From: Marinobacterium sp.
Lineage (GTDB): Bacteria > Pseudomonadota > Gammaproteobacteria > Pseudomonadales > Balneatricaceae
Direction of reading: 5' to 3'
Assembly (NCBI GenBank): GCA_025800125.1
Contig: JAOXSF010000084.1
Coordinates: forward strand, 1 to 45,606
DNA length: 45,606 nt
Below are positions 18,726-29,203 of this stretch, piece by piece. The position numbers were made by a program, and so were the translations under genes. Within the stretch, counting starts at the first letter, position 1. Each line of letters opens with the position of its first letter. The notes beneath the pieces were generated by a model. That model saw nothing but the letters and a program-made list of their open reading frames with translations, was not told the DNA's origin and did not search any database.

Positions 18726-18751
18726 AAAAGGCCCCTAGTCAGGGGCTTTTT
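18726..18751 (+). terminator. Intrinsic terminator after the tRNA pair
   Basis: AAAAGGCCCCT (18726-18736) pairs with AGGGGCTTTTT (18741-18751), with one G-T wobble, and the T tract is built into the stem. It is the first of two terminators ahead of rimP. Confidence 0.85.
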
Positions 18752-18789
18752 CGTAGCTGGCGTTTTGCAACTGAGACGCCAGTTGTCAG

Positions 18790-18815
18790 AAATGGGTCTT
18801 TATGACCCATTTTTT
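18790..18815 (+). terminator. Second intrinsic terminator, in the rimP leader
   Basis: AAATGGGTC (18790-18798) pairs perfectly with GACCCATTT (18804-18812), followed by a run of six T, ending only 30 bases before the rimP start. A further hairpin CTGGCGT/ACGCCAG (18757-18763/18776-18782) lies between the two terminators and could act as a competing structure. Confidence 0.85.
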
Positions 18816-18845
18816 GTTTCTGAACCCACATCTGGTGAGGTGTCT

Positions 18846-19301
18846 GTGTCAGCCAAGATGAAACTGTTGAATGAGTTGATTGAGCCTGCAGTAACGGCAC
18901 TGGGCTATCAGCTCTGGGGAATCGACTACCTTTCGCAGGGTAAACATAGCGTCCTGCGGGTCTATATTGATGCCGAGCAGGGCATCACAGTGGATGACTG
19001 TGCCAAAGTGAGCCACCAGGTCAGCGGCGTGCTGGATGTGGAAGACCCCATCAGCGGCCAGTTCAATCTGGAAGTTTCGTCTCCCGGTATGGATCGTCCT
19101 CTGTTTACACTGGAACAGTTTGCAGCCTATGCCGGTCAGCAGGCCGACATAAAACTGCGAATCGCGTTTGATGGTCGACGTCGTTTTAAAGGGCGACTGA
19201 ATGGCGTAGAAGGCGATGATGTTCTGCTGGTCGTGGAAGAAGAAGAATATCTGCTGCCAATCGACAGTATTGATAAAGCACACGTTATTCCACAGTTCTG
19301 A
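18846..19301 (+). CDS. rimP: Ribosome maturation factor RimP
   Basis: RimP assists early 30S assembly. The family core is intact: [56 protein letters not shown] and the C-terminal SH3-like domain. Start GTG 18846, with GAGGTG 6 bases upstream, gives 151 residues against 150 in E. coli. The open frame upstream back to 18765 runs through the terminator hairpin and is not used. It is the first coding gene of rimP-nusA-infB-rbfA-truB. Confidence 0.95.
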   Translation: MSAKMKLLNELIEPAVTALGYQLWGIDYLSQGKHSVLRVYIDAEQGITVDDCAKVSHQVSGVLDVEDPISGQFNLEVSSPGMDRPLFTLEQFAAYAGQQADIKLRIAFDGRRRFKGRLNGVEGDDVLLVVEEEEYLLPIDSIDKAHVIPQF

Positions 19302-19329
19302 ATGCGGGTTTGAGGAATCAGGGCGAAGC

Positions 19330-20820
19330 ATGAATAAAGAAATTCTGTTAGTTGCAGAGGCGGTCTCCAACGAAAAAGATGTCTCCCGTGAGGTTATCTT
19401 TGAGGCGATTGAGTTGGCGCTGGCAACGGCTACCAAGAAACGTTACGAAGAAGAAGCGGATATCCGTGTCCAAATTGACCGAGCGACCGGTGATTATGAG
19501 TCATTCCGCCGTTACCTGGTGGTCTCTAATGACGAAGTGCCAGCGCTGGGTACTGAGCTGACGCTGGAGGAGGCTGAGGAAATTGATACCAATCTGAAGC
19601 CTGGTGATACTTGGGAAGAGCAAGTTGAGTCTGTCAAGTTTGGCCGTATAGCAGCGCAGACTGCCAAACAGGTTATTGTGCAGAAAGTGCGTGAAGCTGA
19701 GCGTGCCAAAGTTGTTGAGCAGTATCGTGATCGTCAGGGACAGCTGATTTCTGGTACTGTCAAGAAAGTGACTCGCGATAACGTTATTGTTGACTTGGGT
19801 AATAATGCTGAAGCTCTGCTGCCACGTGATCAGACTATTGCTCGTGAAGCATTCCGTATGGGGGATCGTGTACGTGCCATCCTAAAGGAAGTGCGTAGCG
19901 AAGGTCGTGGTCCACAACTGATTCTGAGCCGCTCCTGTCCTGAAATGCTGATTGAGTTGTTCCGTATTGAAGTACCTGAGATTGCTGAAGAAGTGATCGA
20001 AATTCGTGCAGCTTCACGTGACCCGGGTTCCCGTGCCAAAATCGCGGTGAAAACCAATGACGGTCGTATTGATCCGGTTGGTGCCTGTGTTGGTATGCGT
20101 GGTGCGCGTGTACAGGCTGTTTCTAATGAATTGTGCAATGAACGTGTTGATATAATCCTGTGGGATGACAACCCGGCACAGTTGGTCATCAATGCTATGT
20201 CTCCAGCGGACGTTGCTTCCATTATCATTGATGAAGAAACCCATGCTATGGATGTTGCTGTTGCTCAGGAAGCACTAGCAATGGCAATTGGTCGCGGCGG
20301 TCAGAACGTGCGTCTGGCATCTGAACTGACTGGTTGGGAACTGAACGTAATGACGGAAGAAGATGCCGCCGCCAAGCAGCAATCGGAAATCGGTTCAGTC
20401 CTGGAGACCTTTACGCAGCATCTGGATGTTGATGATGACATCGCTCAGGTCTTGGTTGACGAAGGCTTTACTCAGCTGGAAGAGATCGCCTATGTACCGG
20501 AAGAGGAGATGCTGGAAATTGACGGTTTCGATGAAGAAATCGTTACTGAACTGCGTGTTCGTGCAAAAGATGCTTTGTTGAATCTGGCACTGGTCAGTGA
20601 AGAGAAGCTGGATGGCACGGAACCCGCTCAGGATCTGCTGGATATGGACGGTATGGACAAGGCTCTGGCCTACCAGCTGGCTGCCCAGGGTGTAATCACC
20701 ATGGAAGATCTTGCGGAGCAGGCAGTTGAAGATCTGCTGGATATTGAAGGGCTGGAGGAGGAACGCGCCGCTGCGCTGATCATGACAGCTCGAGCCCCGT
20801 GGTTTGCCGACGAGGCGTAA
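19330..20820 (+). CDS. nusA: Transcription termination/antitermination factor NusA
   Basis: NusA binds RNA polymerase, promotes pausing and hairpin-dependent termination, and takes part in rRNA antitermination. From ATG 19330 it has 496 residues. They run as the N-terminal polymerase-binding domain (1-125), S1 domain (about 135-200), two KH domains (about 200-345), and two acidic AR repeats (about 365-415 and 440-490) typical of Proteobacteria. The repeats read [15 protein letters not shown] and [15 protein letters not shown]. The KH region keeps [12 protein letters not shown]. It lies 28 bases after rimP in the conserved order. Confidence 0.97.
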   Translation: MNKEILLVAEAVSNEKDVSREVIFEAIELALATATKKRYEEEADIRVQIDRATGDYESFRRYLVVSNDEVPALGTELTLEEAEEIDTNLKPGDTWEEQVESVKFGRIAAQTAKQVIVQKVREAERAKVVEQYRDRQGQLISGTVKKVTRDNVIVDLGNNAEALLPRDQTIAREAFRMGDRVRAILKEVRSEGRGPQLILSRSCPEMLIELFRIEVPEIAEEVIEIRAASRDPGSRAKIAVKTNDGRIDPVGACVGMRGARVQAVSNELCNERVDIILWDDNPAQLVINAMSPADVASIIIDEETHAMDVAVAQEALAMAIGRGGQNVRLASELTGWELNVMTEEDAAAKQQSEIGSVLETFTQHLDVDDDIAQVLVDEGFTQLEEIAYVPEEEMLEIDGFDEEIVTELRVRAKDALLNLALVSEEKLDGTEPAQDLLDMDGMDKALAYQLAAQGVITMEDLAEQAVEDLLDIEGLEEERAAALIMTARAPWFADEA

Positions 20821-20846
20821 TCCGGTAACGGAAGAGGAGAATCTGA

Positions 20847-23438
20847 ATGGCAGAAGTCACAGTTAAACAGCTTGCCGAAATGGTTGGTGTTTCCGTTGAG
20901 CGTCTGTTGACGCAGATGCAGGAAGCGGGCATCAGTGGCAAGAGTGAGGGTGCATCTGTATCAGAGAGCGAGCGTCAGACGCTACTGGTGCATCTCAAGC
21001 GTAGTCATGGTGAGGACGCTGACGGCGGCGAGCCGAAGAAGATTACCTTGAAACGAAAGACCACCAGTCAGCTCAAGGTTGCTTCCGGCGCCTCGGGTAA
21101 GAAAAAAACAGTTAATGTAGAGGTGCGCAAGAAGCGCACTTATGTCAAGCGTGAAGAGCTGGACACCAGCGCAGCACGTGAAGAAGAAGCGCGCCGGGCA
21201 GCGGAAGCAGAAGAAGCGGCACGCCTGGAAGCTGAACGCCTGAAAGCGGAAGAAGACGCTCAGCGCAAAGCAGCAGAAGAGGAAGCGAAGCGAGTGGCAG
21301 AACAAGAAGCCAAGCGTAAAGCGGAAGAGGAAGCGAAGCGTAAGGCGGAACAAGAAGCCGCTAGCAAACGCGAAGCTGAAGACAATGCACGCCGCCAGGC
21401 TCAGGAAGACGCTCGTCGTCAGGCCGAAGAGCTGGCAGCGAAAGCCGCTGCACGTACAGCAAATGCAGGCGCTGCGGGTGACCGTGGTGGCCGAAATGAT
21501 GGTAATGGTCGTCGTGACCAGAAGAAAGGCAATGCACGCAACACCCGTGGCGGTAACAAGCCAGGTGGTCGCGATGGCGGTAATCGTCGCGGTGGCAAGC
21601 TGAGTCGTAAGCCAGGTCAGGGTGGGCGTAATCAGTCTAATCGCCCGAATGAGCATGGTTTCAAGGAGCCAACAGCGCGTCAGGTGCATGAAGTAACTAT
21701 TCCTGAGAGTCTTACAGTTGCAGAACTGGCCAAGAAGATGTCCGTAAAAGCTGCGGAAGTCATCAAGGTGATGTTCAAGATGGGGGCTATGGCAACCATC
21801 AACCAGGTGATTGATCAGGATACTGCCATTCTGGTAGTTGAAGAGATGGGCCACACGCCGAAGCCACTGCAGGAGAACGCAGTAGAGGAGGCGCTGCTGG
21901 AAAGCGTTGCTGCTTCCAGTGGTGAGCAAAAAGGCCGTGCGCCGGTTGTTACCGTCATGGGTCATGTTGATCACGGTAAAACATCCCTGCTGGACTACAT
22001 CCGTACTACCCGCGTTGCTGCAGGTGAGTCTGGTGGTATTACCCAGCACATCGGTGCCTACCACGTAGAAACCGATAACGGCATGGTAACCTTCCTGGAT
22101 ACTCCTGGACACGCAGCGTTTACCGCGATGCGTGCACGCGGTGCTCAGCTGACGGATATCGTTATCCTGGTGGTTGCAGCGGATGACGGCGTAATGCCGC
22201 AGACCGAAGAGGCTGTTCAGCACGCGAAAGCGGCGGGCGTACCTCTGGTTATCGCTGTTAACAAGATGGATAAAGAAGAAGCCGATCCGGATCGCGTTAA
22301 AAACGAACTGGCTCAGCGTGATGTTCTGCCGGAAGAGTGGGGTGGTGACACTCAGTTCGTCCACGTATCCGCCAAGTCTGGTCTGGGTATCGACGAGCTG
22401 CTGGACGCTGTTCTGCTGCAAGCTGAAATGCTGGAACTGACGGCTGCGCCGGAAGGTCCAGGTCAGGGTGTTGTGGTTGAATCCCGTCTGGATAAAGGGC
22501 GAGGTCCGGTTGCAACCCTGCTGGTTCAGAACGGTACTCTGCGTAAAGGCGACATCGTGTTGGCCGGTCTGCACTACGGTCGTATTCGCGCCATGATGGA
22601 CGAGAATGGTAAACCGATCGAAGAAGCGGGTCCTGCGATCCCTGTTGAGATCCTTGGTCTGGACGGCACGCCAAACGCGGGCGAAGAGTTCACCATGGTA
22701 ACCAACGAGAAGAAAGCACGTGAAGTTGCACTCTTCCGTCAGGGTAAATACCGTGAGGTCAAACTGGCCCGTCAGCAGAAAGCCAAGCTGGAGAACCTGT
22801 TCTCCAACATGCAGGCTGGCGATGTGAAGTCTCTGAACATCGTACTGAAAGCAGACGTTCGTGGTTCCCTGGAAGCACTGTCAGCAGCACTGGAAGATCT
22901 GTCTACTGACGAAGTAAAAGTGAACATCGTGTCTTCCGGTGTGGGTGGTATTGCTGAGACTGACGCCAACCTGGCGGTAGCTTCTTCTGCGATCATGATT
23001 GGTTTTAACGTGCGTGCGGATGCACAGGCGAAAGCGGTTGTTGAGCGTGAAGAGCTGGAACTGCGTTACTACAGCGTAATCTACGACATCATCGATGACG
23101 TTAAACAGGCAATGACAGGTCTGCTGTCTCCTGAGTACCGTGAAGAGATCGTGGGTATCGCAGAAGTACGTGACGTATTCCGTGCGCCTAAGATCGGTGC
23201 CGTTGCTGGCTGTATGGTTACCGAAGGTACCGTATACCGTAACAAGCGTATCCGTGTACTGCGTGACAACGTTGTTATCTACGAAGGTGAGCTGGAATCC
23301 CTGCGTCGCTTCAAGGATAACGTCAACGAAGTTCGTCAGGGCATGGAATGTGGTATCGGTGTGAAGAACTACAACGATGTTAAAGTCGGCGACCAGATCG
23401 AAGTCTTTGACACTGTAGAAGTACAGCGTACCCTGTAA
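20847..23438 (+). CDS. infB: Translation initiation factor IF-2
   Basis: A GTPase that brings formyl-Met-tRNA to the 30S subunit and promotes subunit joining. It has 863 residues. An IF2-N domain (1-52) is followed by a long charged Ala/Glu/Lys/Arg helix (about 100-200), a Gly/Arg/Asn-rich segment (about 205-270) and a second IF2-N domain (about 285-335). The G domain carries GHVDHGKT (372-379), DTPGH (418-422) and NKMD (472-475), and domains II-IV follow. The ribosome site is AAGAGGAGA. The stop codon overlaps the rbfA start (TAATG). Codon bias rises sharply from the G domain onward, in line with the linker being under weaker selection. Confidence 0.97.
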   Translation: MAEVTVKQLAEMVGVSVERLLTQMQEAGISGKSEGASVSESERQTLLVHLKRSHGEDADGGEPKKITLKRKTTSQLKVASGASGKKKTVNVEVRKKRTYVKREELDTSAAREEEARRAAEAEEAARLEAERLKAEEDAQRKAAEEEAKRVAEQEAKRKAEEEAKRKAEQEAASKREAEDNARRQAQEDARRQAEELAAKAAARTANAGAAGDRGGRNDGNGRRDQKKGNARNTRGGNKPGGRDGGNRRGGKLSRKPGQGGRNQSNRPNEHGFKEPTARQVHEVTIPESLTVAELAKKMSVKAAEVIKVMFKMGAMATINQVIDQDTAILVVEEMGHTPKPLQENAVEEALLESVAASSGEQKGRAPVVTVMGHVDHGKTSLLDYIRTTRVAAGESGGITQHIGAYHVETDNGMVTFLDTPGHAAFTAMRARGAQLTDIVILVVAADDGVMPQTEEAVQHAKAAGVPLVIAVNKMDKEEADPDRVKNELAQRDVLPEEWGGDTQFVHVSAKSGLGIDELLDAVLLQAEMLELTAAPEGPGQGVVVESRLDKGRGPVATLLVQNGTLRKGDIVLAGLHYGRIRAMMDENGKPIEEAGPAIPVEILGLDGTPNAGEEFTMVTNEKKAREVALFRQGKYREVKLARQQKAKLENLFSNMQAGDVKSLNIVLKADVRGSLEALSAALEDLSTDEVKVNIVSSGVGGIAETDANLAVASSAIMIGFNVRADAQAKAVVEREELELRYYSVIYDIIDDVKQAMTGLLSPEYREEIVGIAEVRDVFRAPKIGAVAGCMVTEGTVYRNKRIRVLRDNVVIYEGELESLRRFKDNVNEVRQGMECGIGVKNYNDVKVGDQIEVFDTVEVQRTL

Positions 23439-23845
23439 TGGCTAAAGAATTCAGTCGTACACAGCGTGTAGCGGACCAGGTTCAGAAAGACCTGGCCCGC
23501 CTGATCCAGCGTGATCTGAAAGATCCGCGCCTGGGCATGATCACGGTCAGCCATGTAAAAATCAGTAAGGACCTCGGTTACGCTGATGTTTATGTGACCG
23601 TGATGCCGTTTGGGGATCAGGACGAAGCGCAGGCGATCAAAGATAGTCTGGCAGTGCTGAAAGGCGCTGCTGGCCATCTTCGCCACGAACTGGCGCGCGG
23701 CATCAAGCTGCGCGTAATGCCAGAGCTGCGTTTCCACTTCGACTCCACCATTGAGCGTGGTCGCCATCTGCATGGCCTGATTGAAAAGGCCTACCAGATG
23801 GAGAAGAAAACCGAAGCTGACACTGATACCAACAACGAGGACTAA
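23438..23845 (+). CDS. rbfA: Ribosome-binding factor A
   Basis: A 135-residue KH-type protein that binds immature 30S subunits near helix 1 of 16S rRNA and helps late maturation and cold adaptation. Recognisable parts are RVADQVQKDLARLIQRDLKDPRLG at the start, TVSHVKISKDLGYADVYVTV in the middle and ELRFHFDSTIERG near the end. The ATG overlaps the infB stop by one base, so the two are translationally coupled. Confidence 0.95.
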   Translation: MAKEFSRTQRVADQVQKDLARLIQRDLKDPRLGMITVSHVKISKDLGYADVYVTVMPFGDQDEAQAIKDSLAVLKGAAGHLRHELARGIKLRVMPELRFHFDSTIERGRHLHGLIEKAYQMEKKTEADTDTNNED

Positions 23846-23847
23846 GC

Positions 23848-24819
23848 GTGGCGCGACGTAAACGTGGCCGCGATGTTGACGGTATTCTGCTGCTGCACAA
23901 ACCGCAGGGGGTAACCTCTAACGGCGTGCTGCAGCAGGTCAAGCGGCTCTTCGGTGCTGCTAAAGCAGGACATACCGGTGCGCTGGACCCTCTGGCAACC
24001 GGTATGCTGCCTATCTGCTTTGGCGAAGGCACAAAATTTTCCCAGTATCTGCTCGACTCCGATAAGCGTTACCAGACCACTGCGAAGCTGGGTATTCGTA
24101 CCGACAGCTCTGATGCCGATGGTGAAGTGGTTGCGACTGCTGAGGTGGGCGCTGATGTAACCCGTGAACGTATTCAGCAACTGCTGGATGATAACTTTAC
24201 CGGTGAGATCGAACAGGTACCTTCCATGTTTTCTGCGCTCAAATTCAACGGCCAGCCGTTGTATAAACTGGCGCGTAAGGGCATTGAGGTTGAAGTAAAA
24301 CCTCGAAGGGTGACTATCTACGAAATCAGGTTGCTTGATTTTCGTGGTGATGAGGTTGATCTGGATATTCGTTGTTCCAAGGGCACTTATATTCGCTCTA
24401 TTGTTGAAGACCTGGGTTTGTTGCTTGGTTGTGGTGCTCACGTAGCAAAACTGCATCGCCTGGACGCTGGGCCGTTCAAGGCGCCACAGATGATGCCTGT
24501 TGCTGATATAGAACAACTGGCACAGCTGACAGAAGCAGATCAAGGTGATATAGAAAGCGTACAAAATCGTCTGGATGCGTTATTATTGCCCATATGGACC
24601 GCACTGGGCCCGAATGTTCCCACGCTGGCACTGGATGCTCATCAGGTCGGTAAGATCTGTAATGGCCAGACCGTCGTGTTGAATGCTAATCAGCTGGATA
24701 GCGGTGAGACAGATTGCATCAAACTGTTTGCAAATGACGACCGTTTCCTCGGTGTCGGTCGCATCAGTGAGGGCAATAAACTGCGTGCTCAGCGGCTCTG
24801 TAAAACGGGGGCTTTGTAG
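23848..24819 (+). CDS. truB: tRNA pseudouridine(55) synthase
   Basis: It makes the near-universal pseudouridine 55 in the T loop of tRNAs. Of 323 residues, the catalytic Asp47 lies in GHTGALDPLATGMLP. Other motifs are DKRYQTTAKLG, VPSMFSALK and RCSKGTYIRS. The C-terminal 70 residues form a PUA-like RNA-binding region. The start is GTG 23848, two bases after the rbfA stop, the standard order before rpsO. Confidence 0.95.
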   Translation: MARRKRGRDVDGILLLHKPQGVTSNGVLQQVKRLFGAAKAGHTGALDPLATGMLPICFGEGTKFSQYLLDSDKRYQTTAKLGIRTDSSDADGEVVATAEVGADVTRERIQQLLDDNFTGEIEQVPSMFSALKFNGQPLYKLARKGIEVEVKPRRVTIYEIRLLDFRGDEVDLDIRCSKGTYIRSIVEDLGLLLGCGAHVAKLHRLDAGPFKAPQMMPVADIEQLAQLTEADQGDIESVQNRLDALLLPIWTALGPNVPTLALDAHQVGKICNGQTVVLNANQLDSGETDCIKLFANDDRFLGVGRISEGNKLRAQRLCKTGAL

Positions 24820-24909
24820 ATCAGTGCGTTGTAAAACCGGAGCCTGACACACCAGAGCTTTGAAAACTGATAGTCAGAGTGATCTGATCGCGGTTACAAA
24901 TTAATTTCT

Positions 24910-24992
24910 GATGGGGTGACCCATCGGTGTGTGGCGTTGTACTGGAAATATGCTCGGTGCATCGTTTCTTTTAACGACAGCCAAAGGCTGTC
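24910..24992 (+). promoter_or_regulatory. Structured rpsO leader, candidate S15 autoregulatory site
   Basis: Two hairpins precede rpsO. GATGGG/CCCATC (24910-24915/24920-24925) is closed by a GTGA loop of the GNRA class. GACAGCC/GGCTGTC (24976-24982/24986-24992) has an AAA loop and ends 9 bases before the GGAGA ribosome site. In E. coli, S15 represses its own mRNA through a structured leader. The sequence differs here, so the function is inferred from position only. Confidence 0.4.
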
Positions 24993-25013
24993 AGCATATT
25001 TGGAGATACTCCC

Positions 25014-25283
25014 ATGGCACTGTCCGTAGAGAAGAAAGCAGAAATCGTTGCTAAATTCGCACGTGGCGAAAACGACACTGGTTCCCCTGAAGTTCAGGTT
25101 GCGCTGCTGTCTGCTAACATCGAAGGTCTGCAGGGTCACTTCAAAGCTAACAAGCACGACCACCACTCTCGCCGTGGTCTGATTCGTATGGTTAACCAGC
25201 GTCGTAAGCTGCTGGACTACCTGAAGAAGAAAGATGCTGATCGCTACCTGACGCTGATCGGTGAGCTGGGTCTGCGTCGCTAA
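25014..25283 (+). CDS. rpsO: 30S ribosomal protein S15
   Basis: A primary 16S rRNA-binding protein of the 30S platform, 89 residues, the universal length. It keeps [16 protein letters not shown], the rRNA-contact [11 protein letters not shown] ([17 protein letters not shown]) and the C-terminal [15 protein letters not shown] 25014 has GGAGA 7 bases upstream. It lies between truB and pnp, as in E. coli, with its own leader and a strong terminator. Confidence 0.98.
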   Translation: MALSVEKKAEIVAKFARGENDTGSPEVQVALLSANIEGLQGHFKANKHDHHSRRGLIRMVNQRRKLLDYLKKKDADRYLTLIGELGLRR

Positions 25284-25296
25284 GACGTGATTCACG

Positions 25297-25325
25297 AAGG
25301 GCCATACTGAGTATGGCCCTTTTTA
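25297..25325 (+). terminator. Intrinsic terminator after rpsO
   Basis: AGGGCCATAC (25298-25307) pairs perfectly with GTATGGCCCT (25311-25320) around TGA, followed by TTTT. In E. coli the equivalent terminator is partly read through into pnp. Confidence 0.92.
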
Positions 25326-25351
25326 CTATTTGTCATATTTTACGATTTACC

Positions 25352-25543
25352 ATGCCTGAGTCTAATAAGCAGGCATAACATGACCAGACATAGGGCCACT
25401 GTTTCAGCTACCTGTCTGGCCTGTACTCATCTGTGTTTTTAGTTCTCTGGAGTTAGTTGCAAATCTGACTGAGAGCCCAGCTGAGTACTGGCTGAAGCGC
25501 GAAATAGTGTGACAGATCTGGTTGTACTGTTCAGAACTTCAGC
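25352..25543 (+). promoter_or_regulatory. Stem-rich pnp leader
   Basis: The rpsO-pnp gap (about 320 bases) contains hairpins ATGCCTG/CAGGCAT (25352-25358/25370-25376), CCAGACA/TGTCTGG (25384-25390/25413-25419) and a long-range pair GCTGAAG/CTTCAGC (25491-25497/25537-25543). In E. coli a stem in this position is cut by RNase III and lets PNPase repress itself. Equivalence here is inferred. Confidence 0.35.
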
Positions 25544-25606
25544 GCCCGAGATTATCTGTTTCAAGAACGATCTGTCTTGAGGTGCTGGCAATTACAGGAA
25601 AACATT

Positions 25607-27709
25607 GTGTTTCAGGTAACAACGAAAACTTTCCAGTTTGGTAACCACGAAGTTACTATCGAAACGGGCCGTGTTGCTCGCCAGGCTACGGGTTCTGTAC
25701 TGGTAACCATGGGTGGTGTACAGGTTCTGTGTACTGTTGTTGGTGCGAAGGAAGCCAAAGAAGGTCAGGGGTTTTTCCCGCTGTCCGTGCACTACCAGGA
25801 GAAATACTATGCGGTTGGCCGTATTCCGGGTGGCTTCTTCAAGCGTGAAGCACGTCCTTCTGAAAAAGAAACGCTGACTTCCCGTTTGATTGACCGTCCT
25901 ATCCGTCCACTGTTTCCTAAAGGCTTCATGAACGAAGTGCAGGTTGTCTGCACCGTAATGTCTGCTGATAAAGTAAATGACCCGGATATCGCTGCCATGA
26001 TCGGTACATCTGCAGCGTTGGCAATCTCTGGTATTCCGTTCCAGGGGCCGATTGGTGCAGCCCGTGTCGGTTTCACCGAAGACGAAGGCTACATTCTGAA
26101 CCCGACCTATGAACAGCTGGCTGAGTCTGAGCTAGACATGGTCGTTGCAGGTACGTCTGATGCTGTACTGATGGTTGAGTCCGAAGCACAGGAACTGATC
26201 GAAGATGAGATGCTGGGGGCAGTACTGTTCGCGCATCAGGAGATGCAGGTTGTTGTTGACGCTGTTAACGAACTGGCTGCAGAAGCAGGTAAAGAGAAAT
26301 GGGTGTGGGCTGCACCTGAGAAGAACAAAGCGCTGATTGCCAAAGTACGTGCTGAGGCTGGTGAAGGTATTGCCCAGGCATACCAGACTGCAATCAAGCT
26401 GGAGCGTCAGAACAAGCTGGCAGAGCTGCGTAGTGCTGTTATTGACAAGCTGTCCTCTGAAGAAGAAGGTGAAGATGCTGCTGAAGTTGCCGCAATCTTC
26501 GGTTCTCTGGAAAAAGAGACTGTTCGTACCCGTATTCTGGATGGTGAGCCACGCATCGACGGTCGTGACAGCAAGACTGTGCGTGCGATCGATACCAAGG
26601 TTAACCTGCTGGAAGGTACTCACGGTTCTGCGCTGTTTACTCGTGGTGAAACTCAGTCTATCGCGACCTGTACGCTGGGTACTGCACGCGATGTGCAGAT
26701 CATCGATGCCATTGAAGGCGAGCGCAAAGACCCATTCATGCTGCACTACAACTTCCCTCCTTACTCTGTAGGTGAGTGTGGTCGTATGACAGGTGCAGGC
26801 CGTCGTGAGATCGGTCACGGACGTCTGGCGCGTCGTGGTGTTGCAGCAGTACTGCCAACTCAGGAAGAGTTCCCATATACCATCCGTATTGTTTCTGAAA
26901 TCACTGAATCTAACGGTTCCAGCTCCATGGCATCCGTATGTGGTGCTTCCATGTCCATGATGGATGCAGGTGTACCGTTGAAAGCACCGGTTGCCGGTAT
27001 TGCAATGGGTCTGGTGAAAGAAGAAGAGCGCTTTGCTGTTCTGACTGACATCCTGGGTGATGAAGATCATCTGGGTGACATGGACTTTAAAGTAGCCGGT
27101 ACTGAAGCAGGTGTAACCGCGCTGCAGATGGACATCAAGATCACCGGTATCACTGAAGAGATCATGGAAATCGCACTGGAGCAGGCTTACCACGCACGTA
27201 AGCACATTCTGGGTGAAATGGCCAAAACTATTGGTTATGCACGTCCAGAGCTGCCAGATAACGCACCAGCGATGACTCAGCTGAAGATCAATCCTGAGAA
27301 AATCCGTGATCTGATCGGTAAAGGTGGCGCAACTATCCGTGCGCTGACCGAAGAAACTGGTGCGACTATCGACATTGAAGATGATGGTAACGTACGTATC
27401 TACGCCGCTGAAAAAGCATCTGCCAAAGCTGCCATCGACCGTGTACTGGCAATCACGGCTGAAGCTGAAGTTGGTAAGATCTACGAAGGTAAGGTTGTGC
27501 GTATCGAAGATTTTGGTGCATTCGTGAACATCCTGCCGGGCAAAGACGGTCTGGTCCACATCTCTCAGATTGACAACAAGCGTGTTGAGAAAGTGACCGA
27601 CTACGTTCAGATGGATCAGATGGTTAAAGTTAAGGTGCTTGATGTCGACATGCGTGGTCGTATCAAGTTGTCTATGAAAGATCTGGAAGCGGACGATGCG
27701 GTAAGCTGA
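25607..27709 (+). CDS. pnp: Polyribonucleotide nucleotidyltransferase (PNPase)
   Basis: A trimeric 3'-5' phosphorolytic exoribonuclease and part of the RNA degradosome. From GTG 25607 it has 700 residues. The two RNase PH domains (about 5-220 and 310-545) are separated by the helical linker. The active-site region holds [22 protein letters not shown] and [15 protein letters not shown]-like residues, with Asp in [15 protein letters not shown]. The KH domain (about 545-610) shows [13 protein letters not shown] and the S1 domain (about 615-690) [21 protein letters not shown]. The GTG start is supported by CAGGAAA 7 bases upstream; the frame upstream to 25577 shows no homology. Codon use is strongly biased. 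Confidence 0.96.
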   Translation: MFQVTTKTFQFGNHEVTIETGRVARQATGSVLVTMGGVQVLCTVVGAKEAKEGQGFFPLSVHYQEKYYAVGRIPGGFFKREARPSEKETLTSRLIDRPIRPLFPKGFMNEVQVVCTVMSADKVNDPDIAAMIGTSAALAISGIPFQGPIGAARVGFTEDEGYILNPTYEQLAESELDMVVAGTSDAVLMVESEAQELIEDEMLGAVLFAHQEMQVVVDAVNELAAEAGKEKWVWAAPEKNKALIAKVRAEAGEGIAQAYQTAIKLERQNKLAELRSAVIDKLSSEEEGEDAAEVAAIFGSLEKETVRTRILDGEPRIDGRDSKTVRAIDTKVNLLEGTHGSALFTRGETQSIATCTLGTARDVQIIDAIEGERKDPFMLHYNFPPYSVGECGRMTGAGRREIGHGRLARRGVAAVLPTQEEFPYTIRIVSEITESNGSSSMASVCGASMSMMDAGVPLKAPVAGIAMGLVKEEERFAVLTDILGDEDHLGDMDFKVAGTEAGVTALQMDIKITGITEEIMEIALEQAYHARKHILGEMAKTIGYARPELPDNAPAMTQLKINPEKIRDLIGKGGATIRALTEETGATIDIEDDGNVRIYAAEKASAKAAIDRVLAITAEAEVGKIYEGKVVRIEDFGAFVNILPGKDGLVHISQIDNKRVEKVTDYVQMDQMVKVKVLDVDMRGRIKLSMKDLEADDAVS

Positions 27710-27752
27710 GTTTTACTCTGATTCTGGTGTCTTTGAGCGCCGTTTTGACCTG

Positions 27753-27779
27753 AAAAAACCGCCTACGGGCGGTTTTTTT
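27753..27779. terminator. Bidirectional terminator between pnp and the MocR gene
   Basis: AAAAAACCGCC (27753-27763) pairs with GGCGGTTTTTT (27768-27778) around a TACG loop (a UNCG-type tetraloop). It ends pnp on the plus strand and the convergent regulator gene on the minus strand. Confidence 0.93.
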
Positions 27780-27799
27780 GTGTCTGGGGCTCTGCATGG

Positions 27800-29203
27800 T
27801 CAGTTGAGATTGAGCGCCATCATCTCTCCCACTCGGGCAATGGCACGCTGCTGCTTTTTATCCTGTCGGTAACATGCGAAGCAGAGCCGCAGATGGTGAC
27901 CAAAGCGGTCATCGGTACAGAATAGATTACCTGGTGACAGGCCGATGCCTTCTGCCAGTGCCTGACGAAACAGCTGGTCGCTGTTGATGGCTTCGGGTAG
28001 TTCAAACCACTGTAACATACCACCTCGCGGCAGAATAAAGTGGGTATCTGTTGGCCAGTAGCGGCGTACATCGTCCGCCAGGCGTTGTGCTCGCTCTCCG
28101 TAGCAAGGGCCAACCCGGTTCAGATGTTGGCGGTAGCGTCGGCCACGTAGCAGCTCGGCCAGGCTTTGCTGCTGTAGACCAGGGCAGGCGATACTGGTGA
28201 CAAATTTCAGATAGTGTAAGCGTTCGAAATAGCGTCCCGGTAATACCCATCCGATACGAATATCGGCGTCCAGACTTTTTGAGAAAGAACCACAATAGAG
28301 TACCCGTTCATCGGTATCCAGTACCTTAAGTGGGCTGATGCGTTGGCCATTAAAGCTGAGTTCACCAAACACGTCATCCTCAATGACAGCTATATCCCAC
28401 TGATTAGCCAGTGCCATTAGTCGCTGTCGTCCTTGTGGGTCAAGGTTGAACCCCAGTGGATTATTCCAGGTGGGGTTAGTAAGCAGAGCTTTGACCGGCC
28501 ATTGTTGCAGGGTGGTTTCCAGTGCGTCCAGATCAATACCAGTCACTGAGTTGGCTGGAACTTCCAACACTTTCAGGCCCAGCGCTTCTACACATTGCAG
28601 GGTGCCGTAGTAACAGGGCGATTCCACTGCGATTAGATCGCCAGGTTCCGCTACGGTACGCAGTGTAAGAGACAGGGCTTCCTGAGCGCCCTGGGTAATG
28701 ATGATCTGCTCGCTGTTACAGGAAAATGTGGTGGCGTTAAGATGGTCAGCAAGTGCGTGACGTAGGTGTGGGTCTCCGGCAGGCAAGCTGTAGTGGCTAC
28801 TGCGATCAGGGTTTCCACCGCGCTGACGGGCACTGGTAGCCATACGTCGATAGAGCCAGTCCACTAGTGGCCAGTGATTGTCCGGGTCAGCGGAGCCCAG
28901 CGCCAGAATGCCCGGCCGGTTAGCGGCGCCCAGCACGCTGAATGCGGTGGCACCCAAGGTGACTTCACGGGGACGAATCGGCGGCACTGTAACATTGCCA
29001 GTGCAGACCTGAAAACCCTGCCGTGGTCGAGACTGAATCAGACCACCCTCTTCCAGCAAGGCCAGTGCGTGGATCACTGTGTTGCGGCTGAGCTGGTACT
29101 GCTGACTTAGCGCCCGGATTGAAGGCAGAAGGCTGCCCGGATGAAACTCACCCCGTTCAATACGTAAACGTAGTTTATGGCTCAGTTGTTGATAGCGTTT
29201 CAT
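27800..29203 (-). CDS. MocR/PdxR-type GntR regulator with aminotransferase-like domain
   Basis: Start ATG 29203 gives a 467-residue protein with a GntR winged helix (about 1-66, LPSIRALSQQYQLSRNTVIHAL) and a fold-type I aminotransferase-like domain (about 95-460). The PLP-binding Lys is in YCGSFSKSLDADIRIGW (Lys309); NPTWNNPLGF, EDDVFGELSF and the other PLP-site motifs are kept. Such proteins usually sense PLP or an amino-acid ligand and control a neighbouring gene; E. coli YdcR is a similar member. It is divergent from an EamA transporter gene across a 129-base gap with an inverted repeat, so that transporter is the likely target. Upstream in-frame ATGs (to 29353) would run into the transporter gene and are not favoured, though ATG 29260 cannot be excluded. 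Confidence 0.88.
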   Translation of the reverse strand: MKRYQQLSHKLRLRIERGEFHPGSLLPSIRALSQQYQLSRNTVIHALALLEEGGLIQSRPRQGFQVCTGNVTVPPIRPREVTLGATAFSVLGAANRPGILALGSADPDNHWPLVDWLYRRMATSARQRGGNPDRSSHYSLPAGDPHLRHALADHLNATTFSCNSEQIIITQGAQEALSLTLRTVAEPGDLIAVESPCYYGTLQCVEALGLKVLEVPANSVTGIDLDALETTLQQWPVKALLTNPTWNNPLGFNLDPQGRQRLMALANQWDIAVIEDDVFGELSFNGQRISPLKVLDTDERVLYCGSFSKSLDADIRIGWVLPGRYFERLHYLKFVTSIACPGLQQQSLAELLRGRRYRQHLNRVGPCYGERAQRLADDVRRYWPTDTHFILPRGGMLQWFELPEAINSDQLFRQALAEGIGLSPGNLFCTDDRFGHHLRLCFACYRQDKKQQRAIARVGEMMALNLN

